64,000 nt of DNA from Burhinus oedicnemus (Eukaryota > Chordata > Aves > Charadriiformes > Burhinidae), in assembly GCA_008921705.1 (NCBI GenBank), contig VFFE01007486.1:1938289-2002288 (forward strand), in the 5' to 3' direction. Position 1 is the stretch's first letter, and each line of letters starts with the position of its first letter. The notes below the pieces were generated by a model. That model was not told where the DNA came from, ran no database searches, and saw only the letters and a list, made by a program, of their open reading frames with translations. Made by a program: the position numbers and the translations under genes. Positions 36,501 to 51,533 of this stretch are shown piece by piece.

Positions 36501-39500
36501 AATTTTAAAGATAACTTCTATTAAACTAAGAGTTTTGTGAGGTTTATGAAATATTTTTGAGATCTTTAGTCTAAAGTAATGTAAAAATATTACTGAAAGC
36601 TTTTAATATCATTTAAATAGGGGAAAAAAAAGTTGCCTTTTTCTTTTGAAGCCCAAATGAATGTTGTGTATTAGATAAATATGCTTACTTAAATTTTTAT
36701 TTTAGGCAATTATCGTTCTGCCAGTGATTTTAATGTGATCTGGAAAGGCTGGCATCTCTAGAGCTATGATAACGTTTGCTTTCTGCTCAGAAGCATCACA
36801 GAGCTGGAACTGGGAAGCAGGAAACACAAGATGCTCCTTGATCCAAATAATACCCAGGGGTTGTAATGTAATGTGAAGTACTGTCCGGACACTCTGACCC
36901 ATTCCATTTGGTCACATATTGGATGTGACAGTCCTGTTGGACAACTGGAAAATAGCCCTTAGCTTTGCGGTTGTTGGAAGGACCTTCAAGCCTGCTGATC
37001 TGGTGAACTTGTCAGTCAAGTTCACCATTGGAAGTGCAGGGACTGAAGGACAGGACAGCATTGCCGGGCTTTCACAGCGTCCGTTCAGTTTCAGGTGCAC
37101 ACAGCACCCACGAGGGCATGTGTTAAGGTGCACCTTGCACTACTTTATGCCTTCTCCCTGAATGCCCGTGGCTTTTCGCACGCTTCTGCCTTTGCGCAGC
37201 AGGTGCCCTGACTGTGCCTGCAGATGCTTCACTGACGTGGGGTGGCAGGAGGGACGTGCTCTCTTACATGCCTTGTGCGCATCCTGCAGCAAAGTCCCTG
37301 GAGGCTTTCCCTGGGAAACTGCTATACTCACTGTGACAAATCCCACTTGTCAGGGCCCCTCAGTTTGGGGATTTGGTGCCTGTAGACAGAAGTTATTTGT
37401 TTATTTAATCTTAATTCCGTGCCTGCATTCAAGGCAGTGACTTTGTACATGTGGTTACTCGCTCTTGTATGCACGCTCACACCCTTGGGTCATTGTACAT
37501 TTAGCTGGAAAAATACATGTGTGTATAATACGCTGTTAATATTTAATAAAACTCCCTAGTAAGATCTCCACCAAGCTAATGTACAGAAAACTGAATAGAT
37601 TCTAAAAAAAAAAAAGGCAACCATCGTAAATGAGGTTATTTTGTAAAGCCTCAAGTGAATTAGGTTTCTACACTGTTAGAGAAAATACTGTTAGAGAACA
37701 TATTCTTTGCTGTGTGTCTGCATTTTCGTAAATGACAAATTTGGTGTGGCTCAAACTGCGGATACAATTCCACTCTTTTATATTGTTAAACAACATATGC
37801 TTGGATGAGTTAGTGTCCCATCATAAATTCAAGCCTTCAGGCAAATTCTGACAAATTATAAATGTCATTTAATTACATTAGGGGGAAGAAACAAAGACAT
37901 TTCTTAGGCTAAGGGTTTGCAGAGAGATGTAGGTTCTGCCCCTCATTGGGCTAGCTTTATGCAATGTGCTGACTGCAGCCAGCTTAACTGAACCAAGTCC
38001 TAGAGTTGTTAGTGTACATACGGGCTTTTTTCCTAGGTCTCTTGCTGGAAAAGTCACTTTTCTTGCTGTTATGCTTCCAACACCATGATTGAACTGTGAA
38101 TTAACATTGCGAAAGACTGCTTGTAGTCTCTGGCTCCTGATTGCACAGGTACCGTTTGCACAAAGTCTCCTCTGAACTGTTGAACTGTGGAAGAGCATGT
38201 TAATTCTATCCAGTGTTTGGACAAAAAAAAAAAATAAAATAAAAATTAATTTTGTGTGAACAAACATGTTAAAGCACTTTAGTACAGCTGACAGACGGCA
38301 AAACTGAAAGGTGAGGATTTTCTCACGTAAACAAGTTTACATGTCGTAAGAGTGACAAGATTGACAAAACTTAAGATTTTTCTCTTTCTTAGCTTCATCT
38401 TCAGTCTCTCAGGCCACAGATTTCTTCAGACCACCAAGTCTCAGCTGTGGAGTTGAGCTCAACACACAAGTCAATCTTCCATGCTTGTCAACGTTCGCTG
38501 GAGAGAGATGAGATTGTTCTGCCTCCAGCTTCCCAGGCGTTGCGGTGGTTCCTGTCGGAGTTGCACCCCTGATCCTGATGGCAGCCTTGCTGCTTGGCTC
38601 ACGGACTCTGCACGAAACATCCTTTCTCTGCAAAACGTCTGGCAGAGAGATCAGCCCATCCCTGGGGCCTCCCCAGAGGACCACGTTCCCCGCTTGAGTA
38701 TTAACAACAAGGGAGGGCTGTGCTCAGCCCCTGAGTTCCTCCTGATGGGAAACCGTCTAGACAGCGGTGTTTATCCTTCAACAGAAAGACATTTACCTTG
38801 CAGTTCCTCTGCATCCTAATGATGGTACTTCCTTTATCTTCCCCACTGCTGTGCCCCAGAATACTATATGCTGTAATGGCTAAAACAGATCATTGCAATG
38901 TTGGTCTTAGTGTTTGTACTTCAGATTAAAGGATGTGGTTTCCACAAGACATCTGCTGAGCAAACCACTTTTCTTTTTCCTCAATCAGCACGCTGTGCCA
39001 CATCCTCTTAATTTCTTCTAATTCTCATTGCAAAAATAATTGATCCTGAGATCTCAGAAGCATACCCTCTTATGGGATTATTTATGGCACTGACTCATTT
39101 TGGATTTATTTCTTAGAAGGGTGCAGGTTTTGGAAATCTAGGCATCCCTAATTTTCCTTCACTTAAAAATTTTGTAACAGTCAGGAACTTTCTCTTTTCC
39201 TCTTTTTTTTTTTTTAATCAGTAATTACTCTGTCAAATAAATCAGTAAATTCTTTAGATTAGATATTTAGCAATGGGACCATTTCTATGTGGATTCTTCA
39301 GTGTCCCATAAAAGTTGTACCCTTCTACAATGGGGGTATTTTTGAGATCTCTCTTTTATATTTGCAGCACTTGTAAGAACCTGGTATCTCAACTGACTTC
39401 TTTTCTGTTTGGTTGGTGGTGTTCAGTGGGTTCAAAGGCAAGAGGCAGGTTGGTGTCAGACAGATAGGCTGACTATATGCTTAAGTTTTGTTTCTCTAGA

Positions 39501-42500
39501 ACCAAGCTAAAACCCAATAATCCCTGTTTTATTAAGACTGTACATATTAGCTTCTTCACCCACAGATTAACATGGTTTTGATTTGGAGAAGCCTTGCAAA
39601 GCTCCTTTGTAAATGGGGCTCTGCATGATACAGGAGTCAAATAAATGAGTGCCATGTGAACGTGTGAAACCTGACAATCTCTCTGCACCATGCCCTGCAG
39701 ATGCAGGTCATGGTAATGAAGGGAGCATGAATGAACAAGCTTATTCATGAGATACATAGGCATCTTTCATTAGGGTTTGTGCGACTTTGATGAACTGGAT
39801 TTGGATCTGGTTTCTGAAACTGGCTTCACTGCTCAGTCACTGTGTGTTGGTGGCAGGGGATGGTATGAATAAGCCCTAGCACCAGGGATCTGTGTCCTGC
39901 TCCACCAATGACTCAAGACTAACCCCAGCAAAGTTATTTGCTCTCTATATTGTACTCTTCCCATGCCTGAAAAAGGAAGGGGTGAAGATGAACCCACCCT
40001 TTCTGGTCCCTGGACGCTTGGGAAGAGCCTTATGTAAATGCAATTTATGACTAACCTTACTTCTCCAACGTCCCGATCAACTTGTCTTTTATGGGAACTG
40101 TTGAAACTCTGTTCTCTTGGTGACTTTTTGGAGCTACAGAGCCCAGGTGTTGTTAATGACATCACAGAGGCGAGCGGACAGTCATACAAATAAGCAAAAT
40201 TCATGTGTGTTTGTCACTGCAGTGTGCAAGTATCCACGTGCTGTACCAATTTTAACTCTTAGATGAGGAGGAGGCAGCTGGTGTTTTGCCAGTCTGGGGG
40301 AGGAAGGTGGAAGGCAGAGGGTCGACAACTGGCAGGAACGGAAATCTCAGATGTGTTGTCAGCAGCGGAGAGGAGGGAGAAACTGTGACGGGTCCCAAAG
40401 TGTGGTTGCTGTCCTTTCTTTGGGGACTGTTGCACACCCAGTTGGTTTCAGAAAACCTGAGCTCCCTGACCTGCTGTGGACACCCCACTGAGGCAGGGTG
40501 GCTGCAGGACCAGAGCACCCAGTTTGCTGGCTTGCAGCACGAGGCGTCTTGGCAGAGCCTTGCTGCGATGCCCTCTGCTTTTCCTTTTTTTTTCCCAGCT
40601 CAGCTTCCATTAAACAAAAGTCACCGCTGATCAATGCTGCAGCGGTTGAAGCCTCCTCTTTCACCTCGATCATGTGAAGTGGAAGGTCATGCTGGTCCTG
40701 GCACGGGTCATCTCCTCTGGCCTTCATGGCAGAAATGCCAGCAGACTGCCACCACCCCACCTGAAGGAAGAGCGACTGCTTTCTGCCTGCCCTGTTAGAC
40801 AGCTCGGTTTACAGTAGAACTCTGTAAAGGTGAATCGGAGCTGCAGGGATCGTGTCAGCGTTTGGCTTCAGCCATCTTCCCGACTCTGTGGCTATTGCCT
40901 TCCCAAGAGTGGGAAGGAAAAGGACATACCTGGCCATTTTTCCATATTCTGTGAAAGAATTATAGCTTGTGAGAGGGAGAAAATGACTGGCCTTCAACTT
41001 CTTAAGTGCTCTTGCCTCTCAGAAATACTCTCATGAAATGCTCCAAATGGAAAACTTTGTCTACATTTTTTATCATTTAGCTAGACATGTGGCTGTTGTG
41101 GCGAGGCTTCACTTACTACTTTGCCTAAGCATGGAGTCCTAATTTCTGGTTTCATCTGAAGGCCATTTCAGACTTGGGCTCTTTGGGAAAAGGAAATGAA
41201 AGTGGGTTCAAGAGCCCTTTGTTTCCTGAACCCCTGCTTCCTACCCAGTAAAGCGTATTCGTGCCACAAATGGATAAAAACTACAAGGGTTCATTCAGGA
41301 ATGTAACATCCATTTAATTGATCTATTCACAATCACAAAATCAAAGACAGGATTTATTAGGCTTTGACATATGGATTGAGTATGCTCCTTTTGTTTCTAG
41401 ATGACGTTTTCCTCCTCTCAAACTTAGCTAAAAATGTAATAGCCCCTCAGTTCAGCACAGATTCACAAACCTTCTTTGTCCCTTCTTGGTCAACCATTGA
41501 CTCTTTGTGAAGCCCAACAAGGAATCACAGTCTCAATGGATAGTCCCTCTATGCTGTGGAGTAAGGAAGAAAAAAAAAAAGGAGTATCGTGAATTACTTA
41601 CAAAGTTCACTGAGATACAGCCACTGACAAGAAGAGTAATGACTAGCTTCTAGGCTTAACTCTTCTAGGCTTTTTTTTATTTCACATAGACTTTCATTAC
41701 CAAGCCACAAAGGTGTAAATGGGTTGAAAGTGTTTCCTGTATTCATGAAGTGATGGAAAAGCTATCAAGTAATGTGGGACATGCACATTTTTCATGCCAT
41801 CATGTTTTATTTTTAAGTTCAGAAATACCAGCTGCTTCAGAAGAACAAACCTATAGTCTCCCTTAAACATGAAAGATAGTGCCTACTTCCTTTTCACCGT
41901 GCAAGCCACAGCTGCTGGACCTATTCTGAGTCATTGAAACAAGGGGGAATATCCACGAGAAGCAGGTCAATCGGGTCTCATCCTAATTGTAGTGTTAAAA
42001 GGGGAAGCACTAACTAGATTTCTTGGGACGTGTGGGTGAGATTGAAGGGAAAGTGGGCTAAGGTGGCCTTAAGGCATAGCTGTGCCTTTCCAAACCTGTA
42101 CTGTGCTCGGGGCTGGAGCAGTCAGCAGTCTCAAGTGGAGCGCAAGCAGGCTGCTGAAATATGCTCCCCTTGCAGTCACCCACTGTCACTTGAACACTGC
42201 TATAGAATTACAAGGACTGTTTCTGCGGTGTCAGGAGCTGCTGGATGAGCTGGTAGCCATAAACTACATCAGCCAAACCACACAACACAAACAAAAACAT
42301 TATTCTTTTTTTTTTATTTTAAATTCAACCAGACACACAAAATCCCAGTGTTTCACCAATTTATATGTGTATAATTTTCTTGCATATCTTTTAAGATAGC
42401 TGAGTCCCCTCAGGCTAAGACAGCTGCTTACGTGGGTTAGGTTAAGGTACAGACCTATGGGCTATGACGCTGATGAACCCTCTGCAAAACATCCTCCCAC

Positions 42501-45500
42501 ACTGCCAGAGAGCTCTTGGAAAGGGCTCGGGGTGTTTCTCACCGGTTCTGCCCTCACCCCTCGGCAGCCTCATCTCCCCCAGCGCGTTTCCCTCGCCTTC
42601 CAGTGAGATTGTCATGCATAACCATGTCAAAACCTTATCAAAGCCACAGGGGCAGTAAGTTAAAACGCTAGTGGCAGGCAAAATAAATCCTGTTCTTTTG
42701 CAGTTAATGCTGGAAAACTCGCTTCCTAATCTCGCTTTCATTTTTGCATGGCCCTTGCGTTGTATCGTGCCCAAAGAGCACTAATAAGGACAAGGTGTGC
42801 GTTGCAGTCTGCACTGGCTTGCCGATTGCATCCTATTACGTGTTGGGATACAAGAGCCCTCCCCGGCACAGGCAAGGAGCTGTAGCCATTTCACAGACAC
42901 TGTCGATGTTCAGGGTTAACATCTCAATTTCTGCTGGCCTCCTAAACAGCCGAGAAGTGCGTTACTCATCTGTCAGGAGGCAGCCCTCAGCCTCCTTCCT
43001 ATTACCCTTCCTTCTTACCATCGGTACCATGCACTGAAACGGTGCATTTTCCTGACTGAAACTTCGCTGTATGGAAGGCTGTTTGCAAGAGAACTATGCC
43101 AGGGAGTTCCTAGTTCTTGCATTATTTCATGCCCAGCCCTAGACACTTAATTAACTTTTAGGAACGGGTGCAATCCTTGCAGCCAGATGCCCTGACTTTA
43201 AACATGTACCACCTGGGTAACTAAGCAGGAGCATTGCCCAGGACTAGTTTCTAGGCCTATATCAATATAAATGAAGGTTTTGTTTGGCTTTATTTTAGCT
43301 GCAACAAGGACTCCAATAGAGTCTTCTCACAAGAAGATATTTAAGACCCCCAAAAAATCACGGTAAAGGTAAGGCGCAAAGCTTTACCCTTGATGTTGAT
43401 TAACAGCTGAAATAATTTGCCAAGAGAAAAGCAGATTTTTCCACCCCTTTCAGCATTAAAATTATTTAACCTCTCCCCACTTTACCATCTGATCCTCTTC
43501 ATTTAGTATGGGTTGTAATTAGCTTCTGGAGGCTTCAGTCAGAGGTGCTTGTTCAGAAGCACTTACCTACAACTACGTCCTTGGAACCATTAAATGGAAA
43601 TGCTTGAAGCGCTGGGGCTCACGCTGGGTGTAAGTGAGGCCCAACCACCCACTGTACCGAGATCAGGAGGATAAATTTTCTTCTATAGTGTGCACTTGTT
43701 ATGTGTGTTAATAGTGAAGCCAAGTTTTGCTGTGTTTGCCTCAGAGGAGTTATATGGCCTTATCCTGGAAAGAGTAAGGTAAGTGCTGTTGACGCGAGGC
43801 TTCCTGTTGCCGATGGTTGTTTTACCTGTGTCAGAGGCGACACCGGGATTTCTTTCTTAATACTTAGCAGGACTGAACTCAAACTGATGTCTACAACACT
43901 TTCTCTTCAGATTTTGCTGGAACAAATATGAAAACATTTGAAAATATATTCCTTTTGTTTACAGTCTACATTAAATTGCAGGCTTCTAGGTAAAAGTATT
44001 TGCCTGTCTTTGTCTTCCGTGAGACTCATGCTCTGAGGTTCTCTGAGTTGCTGAGCAATAGGAAGTATAGTTAGAGCTTTACGTTGATTTCTATGTGAAT
44101 TGGATATCCATGTGAACTCTCAGATACACACAATTTAGAGGGATGTTTACTGCTTCCAGAATGTACTCAAATTGCTCATTTTTCCCAGCTATCTTGGTTA
44201 TAAACAGTTGTCACAATGTTTGGGTTTGTTTTCCCATTTCTGTGCTTTTTAGCAATACTGAACCTGCTGGAGAGACAGATTTGTTTCCTTTTTTTAAAGA
44301 CTATTGTCTACACTGATGACTTTCCCCCAATTAAACGTAAGACAATTGATTAATGTTGCGAGTAGTAATTTGTGTTCTTTTGTAAAGGTTGCAACTGTAT
44401 CTGTGTTGCTTATATGCTACAGCTGCGGCTGCAGACCGTAAACCTGATTTTAGGAGCAAAACATAAGTGGAATATGTGTTACTGTGAGGATAGACTGGAA
44501 ATTAAGGAGCTGTGATAGACAGTCCAGTGGTGCCTTCCTCTTGCCTCTGTTACCAAGTTAATATCTGGTAAATCACAGGCCACACATTCTTCCACAAGCC
44601 TTCTCGTGGAGGCCTTCTTTTTCTCAAATCGTGTAAAACCATGGAGTCCCTCTCAAGTTGTCATAGTAATAAAGAAAATGTACTTTGAATGTTTTTCCTA
44701 GTATCTAGTCAAAAATAGACAGACCAGGCAGAAGTAGAATATTTTTAGCTAAAAAAATAGGAGTGGAGAATATTGCCTGCAATGATATTAAAGCAAATAT
44801 CCATATGGATGCTACAGTTAATGCAAATTATTCTAAACAGTTCCCTATTAAGCTGTTTATAGCACTTTCTCTCACAGTTCTCATCATATTAAACTTTTAA
44901 CTTTAGTATTGTGTAAAATACTTCGCCATCTCAATGCTGAGCAATTCGTCCTTGACAACATAATGTGGAATTAGTACTTTATACATCTAACCCAATGTTG
45001 TGCCTGTGTATTTAAGACAGAAATATAATAGTATTTGACATACAATTAAACTGCTAGATGCTGTTCCACTGAGTTAAAAGGCTCTTTTCGGTCAGAGATG
45101 GATCACAACTGGGAATTCCCTCTGTTTCCACACCCTGCTGTGGTGACATACTGGATAACAGTGAATCTGCTGGCATAGGTCTTCGGGCAGGTACCCCTGT
45201 GGTGCATTAGGGGATGCTACGACTGTAAAGCTACATCTAGATTAGGATATGAAAAATATCCAGGTCCATTTGCTGCTAACAAGACCAACAGGCATGATGT
45301 ACCCTGCTCATGTAAACTGTCTTACCCTACAAAACAATGCGGTTGGGCACAACCTGCCTGCTGGGAATGGTCCTCAAGAAGTTCAAACTCTGTAAGTGTC
45401 CTTAGGGGTGGCCTGGGACAGTGCTGGCTGGTATGGCCCAGAGCAAGTCAGATCATGCCAACAGTTTACCAACACAGAATTCACCAATTTCCCAGTAATA

Positions 45501-48500
45501 GTCCCTGGCACTGTTTAATCCAGAAGTACACATTTAGCATGATTTTCATACCAGTTTCATACCGCTTCTTGCTGTTTAGCTGTAGACTTTGTTCACCACA
45601 TCCCAAATTCATCTTGTCCAACCCATTTGTGATTTGAATGATTAAAGGTGTCACTTTCCCAAGTAGAGTACAGAGGGGAAGGCTGGCTGGTCAGGGGGAT
45701 TTGAGGCTGAACACCAAGAGCTCTGGCCATGCTCTGTTGCTTGAACAGACCAGGAAATACTAGGATACTAAACTCCCACCTATAATATATACAGGTAGCA
45801 AAAAGCATCAGAGCATCTTCTAAGTGCAGTTTGGAAAGACAGTATACACAAAACAGTAAAGGGAACAATAAAGTAGGCCAGACCATGGGATTGTATAGGA
45901 TACACGCTCTCCTGTTTCCTCCATGGTTTGACTGTCTTCTATCCTGACTTCAGCTTTTTTTTTCTGATTGTTTGTTTATTATTTGTCATTCCTTGCTAGA
46001 GGTTTACAATCCCCCACCAGCAGTTCATCAGCAAACTCCGGGTTAACAATCTGTGATGCCCAGCAATGCACAAAAGAATTTTTCAGAAAACAGGATGTAA
46101 TGGAGGTTGAGTAAACAAATCTACCAAATCATGATTTTCTTCTGGCAAATGGAACACAGAGAGGGGTGGATTTCAGTGGGCTTTAGTTTTGACTGATTCC
46201 AAGCAGATTAAATTAAATATTCATTCATCTTTACCAAACCAAATTAAAAAACCCTGCCAACGCTGTTTGCATCATTACTGTGTATGTGCTAATACAGAAT
46301 TGTATTTCAGTATTAAAGACTATAATCTAAGATGATCACCAAAAAAGAAAAAAATCATAAGTCTCAAGGCATTTTTCTAGATTGTATTTTTTGTCCATGA
46401 TGGATAATATATTACATGCTGTTTGGATTTGGTACTTTATAAATACCTCCTAATTGTGCTCTAGAAGTTTAATTGTGGCTCAGTAATTCCAATACCTGTG
46501 TTGCTGGATGTGAACAGAACCTAAAGAAACTGAGGAAAGTACTGACAAAGAAGAATAATTATGCTTCTGGCCAGCCAATAATTTAGTACATTTTGGAGGG
46601 GAAAAAACCTCGGGGGGGAAAGGCAGCTAGTCGCCATTAGCAAATAAATGGCAGGAAGTCATACTTCACATGGAACTAGAATAACACAAATGACACAGTG
46701 AAGCAAAAGCTAATAACTGCAGTCATTCTGCTGGGGGCAAGTAATTGAGAGACACAGGAAGCAGCTTTAGGAATGCCAGAAAATACATCATTATTGGCTA
46801 TTTGATGGGACATGTCAAAAAGCCACAGTCAGCTAAAAATTAAGACACATTTGAATAGATGTATCTGTAGCAGTTTGGACAGTATTCTGCAGATGTAGAG
46901 CTAATGCTCAGGAAAGATGTATGCAAGGAAGAATTAAGGTATTTACACTCCATTTTAGCTCTGTTGTAGACATAAACGGTGAACAGCTTAGATATGAAAA
47001 CTCGCCAAGTCCCAGAGAGACAATGTGATGTACTATATGGGCTGTGCAGATTCCTGGGTCATCTCCTTCTATTGCAAATCCATAATGGCCAATACTGAAT
47101 GCGAGAATTGCAAAGGAGATGCAAATTCTTACAGTCTCATAATAACTCCATTCACTGCACCAGACTGTATTGTGCATTGACTTCCATGTCAGTTTACAGA
47201 TAATAGCAGTAGAGGAAAAATAGCTATGGTGTTATTCCATGTAGGTGTTCTTAGCACTGAAAACAGGAAATAAAACTTTCTTTTTCCAGACCACTATTAG
47301 GTTATTTTTATTTTTATTATGAAAGAGAAATACAACCCAGTTTTTACAATTGTAATTTTTGCAAATTTCTGTGTTTGGTACTATGTCAAAATCAGTCTTG
47401 CTTGGCTTTGACTATATACCACTTACTTTACTTCTGTGATTAGTCTCATTGTCTTTGCAGCAATGAAAGTAACTCACAAAAATAATATCCGTAAGTATAC
47501 CCAGGAACAGTAGCATTAGCCTGTTATTGGCCAGTACCTAGGCAATAAATCTGGTTTTGCACTGGGTAGACTTCAGTGGGATGATTTTTGTGAAGGCAAA
47601 ATGATTGCTACCTGGCTTTGACAGTGCTGCTCAAGAGGAGCTGGTGTCCTCCTTTTCTTCTCACAGACTGGGCTGGCTGGGAGCCACTGGTGGGGTACTT
47701 TTTTTATGATGGGAAATGTTTCCTCCTTAGGGTTATTTAGCTTATCTAAGTTTTCACTAAGAAAATTCCATGCAGGTATAAACAACGAAGGCTTTGGCAA
47801 TGACTTTCATATCTTTTGCCTTCTTCCTGAGGAACAACGCGCCTTTCTCAAGAGGCTGATGTTATGTGTTAGGAGTTTTTACTTTGTGCAGGGTGTTGGT
47901 GCTGAATGGCTCAGAGTGCTAAGGAGGGGTGTAGAGACCAGGTGTCCTTGGAGCCGTTGGGATGGTGTAGATTCCCATCAGCCTCATCTTCTTTCAGCAG
48001 TGTAACAAAAATAACTTTTAATGATGTTTCATATTGATTACTGAGTGTAAAGGTCAGAATGAATCATGCCTGGAACGCTTGAATGCCACTCCTAAGCTGG
48101 CTGAGGAGGGAAGCGGTGGCCCTGCTTTTGTGATCTTCAGCCCATCTGCTCCTCCAAGTGCCATTAAAAAGGAAGTGAAATGGAGGATGTATGATTTAAA
48201 GAAAAGAGCATGACTGTTTTGTCACCTCCTTCCTTGCAAATACATATTGATTTGCACTCGCAGGGCAGGCTTATTCTAAGGTGTCAGGGCAGTAGGATAC
48301 CAAGTTTATCAAGGGAAGCGACCAACTTCAGAAGTTCTAGTAGACAGCAGAAAACAAAAGTTTCGTCCCTTACTTCATGAGCCATGCAATTCGGTTTAGC
48401 CCATAAACTAATACAGCATAAAGCATGAAAATACCAGCCCTGGAAAAATTATGTCAAGCACCTTCTAAGAATGATTTGTCTTAAAACAGGGTCCTGCAAC

Positions 48501-50683
48501 CTATGTTAACTCTGCAATCCATGTTAACAGAGCCTTATAATAACTTTGCAGAGCAACACTTGACATCCTCTACTTAAGTATTTTTGCCAACCTCTATAGT
48601 CGACCACTATAGGGTCTTAAAACAAACCGCATGTCTCCAAAAATGAGCAAATACATATGAGAGGAATGTCATGCAATTGTTTATGCAGATATGATACCTT
48701 TGAAAGATTATGCTTGTAAGTACTATTGGTGCCATGTTTGTTACTAGTTGTCACTGTCGTGAAATAAAATTATGGATTAGAAATTATATTTAGAAATAGA
48801 AACTGCTGCCACTAGGCATAATTCTAAAGAGGGGGTGGAGATACTATAATCTGACAGTATTAATTAAATTGTGTTTATGCTGTTTCATTCTGTTTTGCCT
48901 TAGAAAAATTGCTAAGACCCTTAACGAAAGTTTGACAAAAAAAGTATGTTAAAAAGGGGAAGGTCTGTTCTGGCATTCTGGCATTGTCTGGTTGTCTTGT
49001 GCTGGTTTTGGCTGGCTGGCTTAAATGACACTTGTTTAAGGCACAGGAGAGGCTAAGTAATGCAGGACTGGACTTTTTCATCACTGAAATCAGTAAAAAT
49101 GAAATATTTCAACATTAATACTAACCATTGTAGAGAGGGAGTGGCTGTCTTACAATCTGTTTGCATTATTGAGGCTGGGTTTCAGGTTTCATTTTCTTTT
49201 AACTTTTGTTATTCTTTTCTCCCAAAATATGACATAGTGTGTATGTCCAGTCTACCTATAAATCTCCAGCAGCAACGTTAAATTTGCAAGCAAAATCATC
49301 TTACACATAAGCAGTGTGAGCTCAAAGTCTGAAGTGCTAAGCAGCTCAGCTTTTATTATGCTCATCTTCATCCAGAATATTCAGTCAAATTTATGCAGTC
49401 AACGTTTTATTTTCAGTTGTCTGAAGCACTTTTACTGAGCTTATTTCTACCATGTTTCAAGCCAGGGTGGTGTTTGCAGCAGCTCTGCACTCCTCTGTTC
49501 AGCCTTTAAGTCCTATATATGTAGTACTACATCCATTATGCAGCTATAGGTATGATCAGTATATACGAGGTGATGTGATCATTTTGTGCCTGTGGGGCAC
49601 ATTTCATCCAAGGACCTCTGGGTTTTAAGTCTCCTAAGGACTGATAATTAGGTGCCATTGTTTATTTACATCTGGTTTATTTACATTTAATTGCCAGTTG
49701 TGGTGGTCAGGACACCAAAACTTTGATAACTGACAGCTTTGTCAGTGCTGCATTTAAACCAGCTCAGAATAATTCAGTGATAAAATGAGAAAGAGCAAGT
49801 GTCCTCTATCTATGCTTAAGATTCATCTATAACTTGCAACTGTTGTTTTGTAACAAAGAGAAGGAAGAATTCTAGCAGAGCCACAGCCTAAGAAGTTGGA
49901 TTAAAAAATTTAAAACGTCAAAGTCACCTAAGGTAATGCAAGGGATTGTGTTGGTAATGCTTGCAGATGTGATATCTAAATTAGGAAATGGAGATTCTTA
50001 TATTTTGGAAATTTGATTTTCAAGATTTTTGGACTGGGACTGTGCTAGAATGTCAGGCTACCTCAGGCTCTGTTTTCATGAACATGTGTTCAAAGATGTG
50101 TATGTATGAACAAAGTTGCCATTTTACATTTATAAATGTGAAATTAAGGACAGTATTACCAACCCTAGGACCTCAAAAGACAGATACAAAATAATACTAG
50201 CTTAAAAAGAATCATTTCTAAGAAGCTGGCAGAAGTTTAGACATTTTAAGTTTATCTGCTTCAGTTTTCTAGGATCATGTTCTTTAGCTCTTTTTCACAG
50301 CTACTAGGAAACAGAAATTCTTTTAAAATTAAAACTGAGAATTAAAACTACTTGCAATATTCCAGAATCTGAAGATTTTGGGGCGGGGGGGAAAACTTAA
50401 CCCTGTGAAAACCCTTCACAACTGGCAGTGCTATCAATATACGAATATGAAAGTTAGTACTAAACACAGTGTGATCATTCTTCACTGTCAGTGCAGACAA
50501 AAGCATCCATCACAGTTACTGCCCATCGAGGGGCTGAGTTTAAATGGAAGCCCAGCACATAAATGGCTGAGAGAGCTGAGCTGATCCATCGGACATCAGC
50601 TATTTAATGGGATGTTTAAAGAGAGACAGGTGACTATAACAAAGATGCTGGTTTTTTCTACAAATGTTAAAATTTCCTGTATT

Positions 50684-50724
50684 CCTGGATACTTTCATTT
50701 CCTGGATACTTTCATTTCCTGGAT
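50684..50724 (+). repeat. 17-bp tandem duplication
   Basis: The unit 'cctggatactttcattt' occurs twice in a row and a third partial copy (7 bases) follows. Confidence 0.9.
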
Positions 50725-51517
50725 GTTTGGATCCACATGTACATGAGTCAGAGGTAGATTTGGGATATTTTCATTGACATTAATGATCATTTTTACTTTT
50801 TTCATTTGCTGGCTAACATGAATTTTAATTCACTGTCAACTTGTTTGTCCTGTTGTCATTAAGGATTTAGGTCAGCAACTCTTATTTTTTAAGTTTCTTG
50901 GGCCCAGATTCCAGCTCTATTCAAACTAGAGGTGGAATCCCTTGACGTGATCATACCTGTGCAGTTAGGAACGCTGATGTCTACCCATGGTTTTCAGATG
51001 AATTACATCATTCTTTAGAAATAAACTATTACCTGGCTTCCTTCTTTTTTAATATTCATTTCCTGGTCAGACTTGCACAGATCACATGAAGACACGTTTG
51101 TATTAGACATGCTGTCATGATTTGAAACTTGGACTAAACAAATAATACCATGTATACTCCAGCTTTGCTATTAGCTCTAACTGAGAGTTGCCTAACAACT
51201 TTCTGTTGCCTCACCATTTATGAAGTGGTTGTGCTATTTAATTCTCCCTTTGGAATGCTGTGAAAATTAGCAAAAGCAGGCAACATTTATAATGAACTTC
51301 AAACTTGTAAAGTGCTGCTAAACTTCTAAGTACTAGATACTATCTACTTGAGTTACCACATTCTTAGTTCAGAGGTAGATTTGAAGTAATATGACTTAAC
51401 AAACATAACAATGACATGGAAAACATAGAAATATGTACCAAACCAAATTTTTTAACCATCAGCTGCCAAACTAAAGTCTTTTCTGTTGGTGGACAGTAAA
51501 GAACTGATTGTACTTTT

Positions 51518-51533
51518 TTTTTTTTTTTTTTTA
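51518..51533. repeat. Poly-T run
   Basis: A T run of about 20 bases. No retrotransposon is evident on either side. Confidence 0.7.

Noticed and set aside
37878..38267. 129-codon minus-strand frame next to an A-rich run at 38222-38246, considered as a retrocopied pseudogene
   Set aside because: The A run is on the plus strand while the frame is on the minus strand, and I recognise no parent gene in either direction.
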